DNA from: Aquificota bacterium
GTDB lineage: Bacteria > Aquificota > Aquificia > Aquificales > Aquificaceae
Assembly: GCA_013153495.1 (NCBI GenBank)
Contig: JAADEH010000004.1
Location: 1-39,890, forward strand
Direction of reading: 5' to 3'
DNA length: 39,890 nt
This document shows positions 1-7,418 of the stretch, piece by piece. A program made the translations under genes and the position numbers. Each line of letters starts with the position of its first letter. Position 1 is the first letter of the stretch. The notes under the pieces are model-generated. The model did not search any database. It was given only the letters and a program-made list of their open reading frames with translations, and was not told where the DNA came from.

Positions 1-473
1 TGGGAGTGATGGCAGTGGTAGCGGGATTTTTTGAGGGGTGGTATATGCATGCTGTTGGTGGTGAGCATAAGGAAATTCATTTGAATATAGCGGTTATGTC
101 CGTGGGAGTAGCGATACTCGGAATAGTGCTCGCATACGGGGTTTTCATAAAGCGCTTCCTCGACCCCGAGAAGACTTACGAGTCCCTGAAAGCTCTCCAT
201 ACCACCTTCAAGGAGCAGTTCTTCACGGAGAAGCTCTACCACGGGATACTCGCTGCGGGATACATGAGCTACTCAAAGGTTCTTTACGCTGTCGGGGAGA
301 GGCAGTTTATAGACGGAATAGTTAACGGTCTTGCCTTTATAGTTCAGTCGGTGGGGCAGGGTCTTAAGTTCCTTCAGAACGGTAAGCTCAACTGGTATGC
401 CCTCGGTTTAGGAACGGGTTTTGCTATACTTGTTCTGCTCCTTGTGGCACTAATATACGGAGGAGGATACTGA
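1..473 (+). CDS. nuoL: NADH-quinone oxidoreductase subunit L, C-terminal part (5' truncated by window edge)
   Basis: The reading frame is open from the first base, so only about the last 157 residues of the gene are present. The visible part has a membrane segment (GVAILGIVLAYGVFIKRFL), a charged stretch rich in Phe and Tyr (TFKEQFFTEKLYHGI), an amphipathic region and a final membrane helix ending in YGGGY. This order is typical of the end of the antiporter-like NuoL subunit of complex I, which carries protons across the inner membrane as NADH or ferredoxin reduces quinone. The stop codon overlaps the nuoM start (TGATG), and nuoM and nuoN follow, which supports NuoL over the related NuoM and NuoN. 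The proton-channel residues lie upstream of the window. Confidence 0.9.
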   Translation, partial: GVMAVVAGFFEGWYMHAVGGEHKEIHLNIAVMSVGVAILGIVLAYGVFIKRFLDPEKTYESLKALHTTFKEQFFTEKLYHGILAAGYMSYSKVLYAVGERQFIDGIVNGLAFIVQSVGQGLKFLQNGKLNWYALGLGTGFAILVLLLVALIYGGGY

Positions 474-1948
474 TGGAGTGGCTTCTTACCATAGCTATAT
501 TCCTTCCGCTTCTGACGGCGGGAGTTGTGGCGATAGTCAGAAATGAAAAGTTTGCAAAAGTTGCCTCCATAGCTGTTTCGGGAGTAGTCTTTATCCTGTC
601 GCTTATTCTCTTCTTTAACTTTGACTTTTCAAAGGAAGGGTTTCAGTTCGTTAAGAAAATAGAGTGGATACCCACCCTCGGTATCTCCTACCACATAGGC
701 TTGGACGGTATGGCGGTTTCCCTTATAGTTATGACCGCCCTTATATTCCTTGCCGCCTTTATATGGTCTTGGAGGATAGAGGATAGACCTGTTCTATATA
801 CGGCTCTCTTTCTGATGCTTGAGACAGCCTGTATAGGTGTGTTCTCTGCCTTGGACTTCTTCCTCTTCTATATATTCTGGGAAGGTATGCTCATTCCCAT
901 GTATTTCATAATTGGCTTTTGGGGACACGACAGAAAGGTTTATGCGGCAAACAAGTTCTTCATATACACCTTCTTCGGAAGTCTCTTTCTGCTTCTGGGA
1001 TTGGCGAGCATAATAGTCTATGGATACTTCACCACGGGACAGATAACCTTTGACTACCTTGAACACGCTAAGTTGGGATACCCCATATGGCTTCAGCTGG
1101 CAGCCTTCCTCCTGTTCGGTATAGGTTTTGCGGTCAAGATACCCATGTTCCCCGTTCATACCTGGCTCCCCGACGCTCACGTTGAAGCTCCCACCGCAGG
1201 TTCGGTAATACTTGCGGGAGTCCTTCTTAAGATGGGAACCTTCGGTTTTGTGAGATACTCTCTTTCTCTGTTCCCCGACGCTTCCAAATACTACATACCT
1301 CTAATATTTACCCTCAGCGTTATAGCGATAATCTACGCAGCGATGATGGCAATAGCCCAGACCCACATAAAGCGCCTGATAGCTTATTCCTCCATATCCC
1401 ACATGGGAATAGTTACTTTGGGAACCTTTGCCTTGGATAAGGACGCTCTCAACGGAGCGGTCTATATGATGATAGCCCACGGTCTTTCCTCCGCCGCTCT
1501 CTTCTTTGCTGCGGGATTTATATACGACAGGATACACTCCTACAACATGGACGACCTCGGTGGGCTTGCGAGATACCTTCCCAACTTTGCCATATTCTTC
1601 ATGATTTCCGGACTTGCAGGTATCGGTCTTCCCGGACTTGCGGGTTTCATAGCGGAGTTCCTGGTTCTCTTAGGAACGTTCAAGGCTCACCCCGTATGGG
1701 CTGTGATTGCGGGAACGGGAATGATACTGGGAGCGGCATACTTCCTCTACATGTATAAGAGGGTTATGCTCGAGGAGGAGACCATATCGGACCACAGGAG
1801 GGAGAAGTGGGCAAAACTCAGGGACGTGGAAGTGCACCACGTTATACCCTTCGTTCTCATACTGCTCGTAGCTTTCATAATGGGGCTTTACCCCGCACCC
1901 TTTGTTAAGATAGTTGACCACACCGCAAAGCTCGTGTTCGGAGGTTAA
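473..1948 (+). CDS. nuoM: NADH-quinone oxidoreductase subunit M
   Basis: This is a 491-residue polytopic membrane protein, the usual NuoM length. It carries the family hallmarks: the glutamate in FWEGMLIPMYFIIGFWG (about residue 137), the lysine in GFAVKIPMFPVHTWLPDAH (about 222), and the broken-helix lysine segment AYSSISHMGIV (about 302). It is one of three antiporter-like proton-pumping subunits of complex I. The start is the ATG that overlaps the nuoL stop by one base, with GGAGGA just upstream. It lies between nuoL and nuoN in the canonical order and is translated as part of that operon. Nothing is truncated. Confidence 0.96.
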   Translation: MEWLLTIAIFLPLLTAGVVAIVRNEKFAKVASIAVSGVVFILSLILFFNFDFSKEGFQFVKKIEWIPTLGISYHIGLDGMAVSLIVMTALIFLAAFIWSWRIEDRPVLYTALFLMLETACIGVFSALDFFLFYIFWEGMLIPMYFIIGFWGHDRKVYAANKFFIYTFFGSLFLLLGLASIIVYGYFTTGQITFDYLEHAKLGYPIWLQLAAFLLFGIGFAVKIPMFPVHTWLPDAHVEAPTAGSVILAGVLLKMGTFGFVRYSLSLFPDASKYYIPLIFTLSVIAIIYAAMMAIAQTHIKRLIAYSSISHMGIVTLGTFALDKDALNGAVYMMIAHGLSSAALFFAAGFIYDRIHSYNMDDLGGLARYLPNFAIFFMISGLAGIGLPGLAGFIAEFLVLLGTFKAHPVWAVIAGTGMILGAAYFLYMYKRVMLEEETISDHRREKWAKLRDVEVHHVIPFVLILLVAFIMGLYPAPFVKIVDHTAKLVFGG

Positions 1949-1951
1949 GAG

Positions 1952-3343
1952 TTGAACTGGAACGCCCTTCTGCCCGAAATAGTGCTCTCCGTAGGGATAC
2001 TCTTGATATTCGCCTTAGAGATAGTTCTTAAAGAGAAGTATTACAAGTCCCTTACCATACTGGGATTTATAACTGTCGTTCTCTCTGCCTTCTCGGTTCT
2101 CTTCGTGAGCTATCCCGCAAGAACCCTCTTTGACGGCTTTACGGTCAGCGGGTTCAATCTCATAGCCAAGTTCTTCCTCTTAGCAGTTACGGGGCTGGTT
2201 TTGCTCTCCTCCTACGACTTTTTTATAAGGAAGAAGTCCGTTTACAGCGAGCTTTCTTACCTCTACCTCATTGCCCTCTTGGGCTTTATGGTCATGCTAT
2301 CTTCCGAAAACCTCGCAATAATATTTGTGGGCTTGGAGCTTGCCTCCATAACGATGTATATCCTCGTGGGTCTCTTTAAGAAAGAGTATTTCTCCAAGGA
2401 GGGAGCCTTCAAGTATCTGGTGATAGGGACTACGGGAACCTCCATGTTTGCCTTGGGTTCAGGTCTCGTGTATGGCTCAACGGGTAGTCTGCTGTTGGGA
2501 TTTCAGAAGGGAAGCGACCCCATATTTGCCCTCGGGGTTCTGCTCTTGATGTCCGCCCTTGCTCTCAAGGTTTCTGCGGTTCCCTTCCACTTCTGGACGC
2601 CCGATGCTTACGAAGGTGCACCCACCCCCACCACAGCCTTCCTCGCCACCGTGCCCAAGATAGCGATGTATTTTCTCTTCGTAAAGCTCACCGTCTATAT
2701 GTTCTCCGCCCTTCCATCCTGGGAGCTACTTATTGGGATAGTAGCGGTGGCTTCCATGTTTTACGGAAACCTTATGGCATACGCTCAAAGAAGCGTAAAG
2801 AGGCTCCTTGCATACTCCTCCATAGCCCATGCGGGATACTTCACCCTTGCCCTTACCGTAGTTGACAAGGTTCTCATGAGTTCCCTGCTCTTTTATGTCT
2901 TCGTATATGCCCTTGCCACTCTTGGAGCCTTTACGGTGCTCTCCGTTCTTGAAAAGAAAGAAGGCTGGACTCATCACTTCTTGGACTTCAAGGGGATTGC
3001 AAAGGAACATCCCTTCTTAGCTTCCGCATTGGCACTCTTCCTCTTTGCCCTGATAGGAATACCGCCTATGGCGGTCTTTGTCGGAAAGTTGGGTATATTT
3101 ATGGGTCTCGTCAGGAGCGAGCTTTTTATCCCCGCTCTGCTTTTTGCGATTGCGAGTTTAATATCCGCAGGATACTACCTCAAGGTAATCGTGTATATGT
3201 TCCTACATGAGAAAGAGAGAGACCTCGGGGAGACCCGTGTATCCGCAGGGGAGTCCTTTACGCTCCTCGCTTCCGTGTTGGCTGTGTTCTTCTTTGGACT
3301 GTTCCCGGGATTTATAATAGACCTGCTCTTTAAGTTCGTTTAG
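1952..3343 (+). CDS. nuoN: NADH-quinone oxidoreductase subunit N
   Basis: This 463-residue membrane protein has the NuoN signatures LALKVSAVPFHFWTPDAYEGAP (described here by its key residues K, H, W and D at about 205-216) and LLAYSSIAHAGY (about 285-296). Like NuoM it belongs to the Mrp-antiporter family and forms a proton channel in the membrane arm of complex I. The start is a TTG, chosen because GGAGGT precedes it by about six bases and only three bases separate it from the nuoM stop. It is the last gene of the operon. A perfect 22-base palindrome lies about 50 bases downstream, where the convergent PIN-domain gene ends. Confidence 0.95.
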   Translation: MNWNALLPEIVLSVGILLIFALEIVLKEKYYKSLTILGFITVVLSAFSVLFVSYPARTLFDGFTVSGFNLIAKFFLLAVTGLVLLSSYDFFIRKKSVYSELSYLYLIALLGFMVMLSSENLAIIFVGLELASITMYILVGLFKKEYFSKEGAFKYLVIGTTGTSMFALGSGLVYGSTGSLLLGFQKGSDPIFALGVLLLMSALALKVSAVPFHFWTPDAYEGAPTPTTAFLATVPKIAMYFLFVKLTVYMFSALPSWELLIGIVAVASMFYGNLMAYAQRSVKRLLAYSSIAHAGYFTLALTVVDKVLMSSLLFYVFVYALATLGAFTVLSVLEKKEGWTHHFLDFKGIAKEHPFLASALALFLFALIGIPPMAVFVGKLGIFMGLVRSELFIPALLFAIASLISAGYYLKVIVYMFLHEKERDLGETRVSAGESFTLLASVLAVFFFGLFPGFIIDLLFKFV

Positions 3344-3392
3344 GCTGAAGAAGACTTGACTGTGTATAGGCGTTTCGGAAGCTCTTAGAAAG

Positions 3393-3414
3393 TTGAGGAA
3401 TAATTATTCCTCAA
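3393..3414. repeat. Perfect 22-base palindrome between convergent nuoN and PIN-domain gene
   Basis: The left arm TTGAGGAATAA is followed directly by its exact reverse complement TTATTCCTCAA, with no spacer. The right arm contains the final codons and stop of the minus-strand PIN gene. There is no T-run on either side, so it is not a standard intrinsic terminator. It could still fold as a hairpin in both transcripts, or act as a dyad binding site. The function is inferred only. Confidence 0.6.
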
Positions 3415-3820
3415 AAGGATTGAACAGCTTTAAGATTTTGCCCTTGTGTTCTATCTCTCCCAGGGGTTTATCTTCCGATATTAGTAGCTGAATGTTGTTT
3501 CTGAAACAAAAAGCGTATATGACGCTGTCAAAGAACTGCAGGTTATATCTGTCCTTGATTTCCAAAGCAGTCTTTATGTCGCTCGGCATCTCTGGATACA
3601 CAGAAGCTATTTTCTCTATGCGGGAGAGTATTTCAAAAGCATACTCTTTAGGCAGGTTGAGCCTTCTGATGAGAACATTTGCTATTTCCTTATAAATCTG
3701 GTTCGAGATTACAATGTGTCTGGGGGAAAGGGAGCTTATGAGTTCCCTAACAACCTGCCTCTTGACACTATCCTGTTCGCTGAAGAGGTAAATCCAGATG
3801 TTTGTGTCTATGCAAATCAT
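3404..3820 (-). CDS. PIN-domain ribonuclease (VapC-like toxin candidate)
   Basis: This 138-residue protein begins MICIDTNIWIYLF and has the PIN-domain acidic set: Asp5 in IDTN, Glu45 in IYKEIANVL, Asp98 in LQFFDSVIYAF, and Glu116/Asp117 in LLISEDKPL. PIN domains are metal-dependent endoribonucleases, and stand-alone ones of this size are usually VapC toxins. The start codon directly abuts the stop of the upstream 153-residue gene, so the two are translationally linked like toxin and antitoxin. It is not the longer PIN-domain RNase P (HARP) known from Aquifex, which is about 190 residues. The assignment to the PIN family is firm; toxin activity is inferred. Confidence 0.8.
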   Translation of the reverse strand: MICIDTNIWIYLFSEQDSVKRQVVRELISSLSPRHIVISNQIYKEIANVLIRRLNLPKEYAFEILSRIEKIASVYPEMPSDIKTALEIKDRYNLQFFDSVIYAFCFRNNIQLLISEDKPLGEIEHKGKILKLFNPFEE

Positions 3821-4282
3821 CTACGCTCTCGCCTTTTCTTTTGCTTTCTGAACTATGCTCATGACTTCGTCCAGTAGCTTTTCTACGCTCTCTTTATCCT
3901 TCGGTGTCTCAGGCTCAAGGTCTATAAATCTGCAGTTGCAGGGGTCATATCCCTCTTCTCTCAGAACTTCTCTTATCGTGTCTTCGTGTATCACGTTAGG
4001 GTGTCTAACTTCGTCTCCCTTGGATTTCTTTCCTCTTCTGGGAGAGGAAAGGTATTTCTCCAAGTATCTCTTCCACTCTTTCTCTGCACACTTGGTCAAA
4101 AGCTCTCTCGTAAGTATGTAAACTCCTTTTCCTCCTATAGCTATTATGAACTTTGCATCTTTCTTCCTTACGTCAATTCTGTAATCTTTCGGGTTGTCTT
4201 TGGGGTGTATAACCTGTCCTGACATGAGATAGTATCTGCCTTTGGGGTCTCTCTTCATCTCAACTATGTAATTCTTTTCCAT
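3821..4282 (-). CDS. Uncharacterised 153-residue protein upstream of PIN gene; possible antitoxin
   Basis: I do not recognise this family. The N-terminal half (about 1-65) looks like a small beta-rich domain (YIVEMKRDPKGRYYLMSGQVI, then KFIIAIGGKGVYILTRELL). A basic linker with SPRRGKKSKGDE follows at about 80-92. The C-terminal part includes EEGYDPCNCRFIDLEPETP and ends in a charged helix (VEKLLDEVMSIVQKAKEKARA) that could wrap a partner. GGAGGT precedes the ATG by five bases. It is larger than ordinary VapB antitoxins and shows no clear AbrB or ribbon-helix-helix motif. The only support for an antitoxin role is its gapless position before the PIN nuclease. Confidence 0.6.
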   Translation of the reverse strand: MEKNYIVEMKRDPKGRYYLMSGQVIHPKDNPKDYRIDVRKKDAKFIIAIGGKGVYILTRELLTKCAEKEWKRYLEKYLSSPRRGKKSKGDEVRHPNVIHEDTIREVLREEGYDPCNCRFIDLEPETPKDKESVEKLLDEVMSIVQKAKEKARA

Positions 4283-4468
4283 GACTGACCTCCTTGATTG
4301 ATAAATTAGCTTTCTTTCTCATTTCGCCAAGTGTTTTTACTCATATTTAATGAATATATTGATATTACTACATTTTCTTTATAGTAGTTTTACCTCATAA
4401 AACCCTGCGGAAGTTTTCCCTCCCCTTATTCACCTGTGAAGTTCCAAACTCCAAGAAATACCTAAACT
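4283..4468. other. AT-rich intergenic region
   Basis: This 186-base gap follows the small membrane protein gene and precedes the antitoxin-candidate gene; both are on the minus strand. It is distinctly AT-rich. It holds the Shine-Dalgarno sequence of the 153-residue protein and a weak hairpin, ACTAC at 4367-4371 and GTAGT at 4384-4388, followed by TTTT on the plus strand. I see no tRNA, coding frame or repeat in it. Confidence 0.4.
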
Positions 4469-4666
4469 TTAGTCCTCCCAGAATTCCCTGAGTATCTGCT
4501 CTCTTCTCTTCTGCTCCTTTCTGTATTTGTAATAAGCGAAGGCACTCAGGACGAGCACCACACCGATTATTACTGGGAGAACCGCAATCCCTATTATCAG
4601 GACGAGGGCGGTTATAAAGCCCACTACGAAGCCCGATAAGAACATGAAAAGGCACTGCAGGGTCAT
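4469..4666 (-). CDS. Small predicted membrane protein (65 residues)
   Basis: The protein has one long or two short hydrophobic helices (FLSGFVVGFITALVLIIGIA and VIIGVVLVLSAF) followed by a basic and acidic tail, YYKYRKEQKRREQILREFWED. Longer readings would run into dxr on the other strand, so the ATG at 4666 (MTLQCLF) is preferred; the ATG at 4645 (MFLSG) is also possible. Neither has a Shine-Dalgarno sequence. The start is only 22 bases from the divergent dxr start. The function is unknown; the topology suggests an inner-membrane protein with a cytoplasmic tail. Confidence 0.55.
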   Translation of the reverse strand: MTLQCLFMFLSGFVVGFITALVLIIGIAVLPVIIGVVLVLSAFAYYKYRKEQKRREQILREFWED

Positions 4667-4688
4667 CGCAAATAAAATATAACAGGTT

Positions 4689-5834
4689 ATGGTTGAGCTT
4701 GCGGTTTTAGGTTCCACCGGCTCTGTGGGGAGCCAGACCCTCGATGTGGTCAGGAAGTTTCCCTCCGATGTGGAGGTAAAAGCTCTTCTCGCCCGCAGGG
4801 CTTCCGATAAATTGCTCAAGCAGGTTGCGGAGTTCAAACCCGAGGTAGTTGCTACCTACGAAGAGCCTGCCTCCGACTGGCTGTCCGCCCTTCCCGAAGG
4901 GACCAAACACCTACTCGGAGATGAGGGGCTTCACGCCTGCGTTGAACTTGCGGACAGGGTTATGAATGCGGTCTCAGGAGTTCACGGCATAAAACCCGCC
5001 CACCTTACCCTCACCAAGGGGAAGACACTCTTAGCTTCCAACAAGGAGTCCATCATATGCCTGGGAGAGCTTGTTAAAAAAAACAGACACAGGATAATCC
5101 CCGTTGACAGCGAGCACAACGCTCTATTTCAGCTCCTTGAGAATGTGAAGAGGGAAGAAGTCCGGTTTATTTATCTTACCGCCTCCGGCGGTCCTTTCAA
5201 GGATAAAACTCTTGAGGAGATGCGAAATGCAACCGTGGAGGAGGCTCTCAGGCATCCGAGATGGAGTATGGGTGCGAAGATAACGATAGACTCCGCAACG
5301 ATGATGAACAAGGGCTTTGAAACCTTAGAGGCGGTAAATCTCTTTGACCTTGAGCTTGATACGGTTAAGGTTGTTATACATCCACAGAGTGTGGTTCACG
5401 GTGTCGTAGAACTCAGGGACGGCTCCTTCCTTATGCATGCTTCCCAGACGGACATGAGGGTTCCCATAATGCACGCTCTCTTTTATCCGGAGCGCAAGGA
5501 GTTTCCCTTCGGGAGGGTATCTCTTCCCGAGCTTTCCCCCGTTAGCTTTGAGGAGGTGGATACGGAAAAGTTTCCCGCTCTATACCTTGCGAGGTGGGCT
5601 GGTGAGATGGGAGGAGTTTACGTTCCGGTGCTCGTGGGTGCGGACGAGGAAGCTGTAAGCCTGTTTTTGGAGGGGAAAATCGGGTTTTTAGACATAGTTG
5701 AGCTTATAGAGAAGACCCTTTCGGAGGTGAGTATAGAGGACCCGGAGGACATAGAGGGAATTTTGGACGCTATAGAGTGGGCGAGGGAGAAGGTCAGGGA
5801 GATTTACGAGAGAGAGTATGCAGGAACCAGATAG
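4689..5834 (+). CDS. dxr: 1-deoxy-D-xylulose 5-phosphate reductoisomerase
   Basis: Dxr converts DXP to 2-C-methyl-D-erythritol 4-phosphate with NADPH and a divalent metal, the first committed step of the MEP isoprenoid pathway. The 381-residue protein is of normal length. It shows the NADPH loop GSTGSVG (8-14), LASNKES (115-121), the metal site VDSEHN (Asp140, Glu142), TASGGPF (164-170), HPRWSMG (189-195), DSATMMNKGFE (201-211) and HPQS (231-234). ispE of the same pathway lies at 28349-29176. The last 41 bases overlap the convergent UPF0104 gene. No strong Shine-Dalgarno sequence is seen; an AT-rich TATAAC lies six bases before the ATG. Confidence 0.97.
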   Translation: MVELAVLGSTGSVGSQTLDVVRKFPSDVEVKALLARRASDKLLKQVAEFKPEVVATYEEPASDWLSALPEGTKHLLGDEGLHACVELADRVMNAVSGVHGIKPAHLTLTKGKTLLASNKESIICLGELVKKNRHRIIPVDSEHNALFQLLENVKREEVRFIYLTASGGPFKDKTLEEMRNATVEEALRHPRWSMGAKITIDSATMMNKGFETLEAVNLFDLELDTVKVVIHPQSVVHGVVELRDGSFLMHASQTDMRVPIMHALFYPERKEFPFGRVSLPELSPVSFEEVDTEKFPALYLARWAGEMGGVYVPVLVGADEEAVSLFLEGKIGFLDIVELIEKTLSEVSIEDPEDIEGILDAIEWAREKVREIYEREYAGTR

Positions 5835-6666
5835 ATAGAACTCCCCACAGTGCGGAGGATAGGAGCAGAAAGGTGTGAACTAAAAAACCCACCTTTATGC
5901 CTTCCTTAAGCTCAAAGCCCATACCCTTCAAGGGTAGAAGAAACCCCGCTTCATAAGTTCCGTATCCCATAAATCCGTGGATGGGGAGTATGGTCGTAAG
6001 CTCGCCTCCAGCAAAAGCGAAGGTAAAGGTAAGAAGGTCGATTTTCAGCAGACCGAGAGCCAATATGTAAACCCCCAAAGCCTTCAGGAGGAAACTCACC
6101 GTAGAGAGTGTGGATAAGGTCAGAGACAGTTTAAAACTAAGTTCTCTTCTCAAAAACTCCTTCAGCTCACCGAGCTTTCCTATGCCGGGCAGTAATTCTC
6201 TTATAAGGGGAATTAAAAGGGATACTCCTGCTATAAGGACAGTTGAGGCGACTACATGGGGAAGACCTCTCAGGAGGGCATAGGATAGCAGGAATAGGTA
6301 AAAAAGACCGAGAAGGTCGTAAAACCTTCCTAAGATAAAGCTCCAGGCTGAAGCCCTCAGACTTATACCGAGCTTCTTGGCATAGTAAAACCAGCTAAGC
6401 TCTCCCGTTCTTGCAGGCAGGAGGTTGTTTAGAAATATGTTTGCGGAGTTTATCAGGAAAGCATCTCTGAAACTAAGCTCCTTGAGTATTATCTTCCAGC
6501 GCAGGCTCCTCGCTACCTGACTGAGGGTGTAGAGCAAGAAGGCTCCCGAAAGCTCGGGAAGGCTAACTGAAGAGAAGCTCTCTTTAAGTTCCTTCAGAGG
6601 AACGGTTTTCAGAAGTATGTAGAAAAACGCTAAGGATATGAGTGAGGGGATTAATAGTTTCTTTAT
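5794..6666 (-). CDS. UPF0104/lysylphosphatidylglycerol synthase-like membrane protein (non-canonical start)
   Basis: This protein of about 290 residues has multiple membrane helices. It carries the motifs of the AglD/YbhN/UPF0104 flippase-like family: a conserved Arg region SQVARSLRWKIIL near the N-terminus, NLLPARTGELSWFYYAKKLG in the first third, and GGELTTILPIHGFMGYGTYEAG near the end. Its substrate is not known; relatives flip or modify lipids. Homology begins at IKKLLIP, where there is no ATG, GTG or TTG. GGAGGAGG (6671-6678) stands four to eight bases before a CTG (6669) and an ATA (6666), and the ATA overlaps the upstream stop as TGATA. A GTG at 6714 is the only canonical in-frame alternative and lacks a Shine-Dalgarno sequence. 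The 3' end overlaps dxr. Confidence 0.75.
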   Translation of the reverse strand: MKKLLIPSLISLAFFYILLKTVPLKELKESFSSVSLPELSGAFLLYTLSQVARSLRWKIILKELSFRDAFLINSANIFLNNLLPARTGELSWFYYAKKLGISLRASAWSFILGRFYDLLGLFYLFLLSYALLRGLPHVVASTVLIAGVSLLIPLIRELLPGIGKLGELKEFLRRELSFKLSLTLSTLSTVSFLLKALGVYILALGLLKIDLLTFTFAFAGGELTTILPIHGFMGYGTYEAGFLLPLKGMGFELKEGIKVGFLVHTFLLLSSALWGVLSIWFLHTLSRKSP

Positions 6667-7274
6667 CAGCCCTCCTCCGGAACGTCGTGTATTACTACCG
6701 GTTTGCCAGCCCACTCGGAGAGGATGTTTATTGCTACCTGGACCCCCGTGCCTGCGGCTGAGGTAAACATGGAACTTGCTCCCGAAAGGAGACCTGCCAC
6801 ATAGAGACCGTCTCTTACTTTAAAATCCCCGTCGTGCTTTATCATTACCCTTCCGGGTTTGGGAGACTTGGGATTGTCCACCACCTCTACGCCTTCGCAT
6901 TCTATCTCAAACCTGTGGAAACCACTCGCAAGAACTACGAACTGAGCCTCGTAGGTGCTGCCTCCCTCGGTGTGAACCTTAAAGCTTCCTTTCTCGCCTT
7001 CAATCTTTACGACTTTGTCCTCTTTAAAGTCAACGCCCCCGTAGGACTTTATCTGTTCTTTAATTTTGTCCAAAAGCTCTTTGCCCGTAGTCCCCTGCGG
7101 AACGCCGGGAACATTGTTGAAAAGCGCCCTGTTCATGTCCGAGCGTCCCGTGTCTAAGACAAGATACCTTCTGTTTTCAGCCCATTCCCAACCTCTTCCC
7201 TGGGCAGATGCGAGCGTGAGCGCACAGGAAAGTCCGGAAGCACCTCCTCCAACTATCACAACATCGTATTTCAT
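6666..7274 (-). CDS. Short FAD-dependent oxidoreductase, thioredoxin-reductase fold without NADPH domain
   Basis: The N-terminus [16 protein letters not shown] holds the dinucleotide-binding glycines (GGGASG, 9-14). The C-terminal [24 protein letters not shown] resembles the second FAD motif of thioredoxin reductases, including the TSAAG.G.Q helix. At 202 residues it is about 100 shorter than thioredoxin reductase: the NADPH-binding domain and the redox CxxC are absent. It therefore resembles the single-domain FAD proteins of this superfamily whose electron donor is unknown. It lies 17 bases downstream of tRNA-Arg, with TATAAT (7282-7287, minus strand) seven bases before the ATG and no Shine-Dalgarno sequence. 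Its stop overlaps the start region of the UPF0104 gene. Confidence 0.8.
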   Translation of the reverse strand: MKYDVVIVGGGASGLSCALTLASAQGRGWEWAENRRYLVLDTGRSDMNRALFNNVPGVPQGTTGKELLDKIKEQIKSYGGVDFKEDKVVKIEGEKGSFKVHTEGGSTYEAQFVVLASGFHRFEIECEGVEVVDNPKSPKPGRVMIKHDGDFKVRDGLYVAGLLSGASSMFTSAAGTGVQVAINILSEWAGKPVVIHDVPEEG

Positions 7275-7291
7275 GGTGAATATTATAGCAA

Positions 7292-7368
7292 TGGCGGGCC
7301 CGGGAGGACTCGAACCTCCGACCTGGGGATTAGAAATCCCCTGCTCTATCCGTCTGAGCTACGGGCCC
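7292..7368 (-). tRNA. tRNA-Arg (anticodon TCT)
   Basis: Read on the minus strand, GGGCCCG pairs with CGGGCCC to form the acceptor stem. The D arm GCTC...GAGC, anticodon stem GGGGA/TCCCC around loop TTTCTAA, and T arm GGAGG-TTCGAGT-CCTCC are complete. The anticodon TCT reads AGA (and AGG) arginine codons. The discriminator is G, and CCA is encoded. It sits between the M48 protease gene (50 bases upstream) and the FAD oxidoreductase (17 bases downstream), all in the same direction, so it may be excised from a longer transcript. Confidence 0.97.
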
Positions 7369-7418
7369 TGAGGCTGAGGGAATTTATATTTTAGCACTAC
7401 TGATTAACTCTTCAAGCT

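Noticed and set aside
3404-3820. The PIN-domain gene as the Aquifex-type protein-only RNase P.
   Set aside because: It is too short and lacks the helical insertion expected of that enzyme; the partner gene points to a toxin-antitoxin-like pair.
4367-4392. Hairpin ACTAC...GTAGT with TTTT as an intrinsic terminator.
   Set aside because: The stem is only five AT-rich base pairs with a 12-base loop, and no plus-strand gene ends upstream of it.
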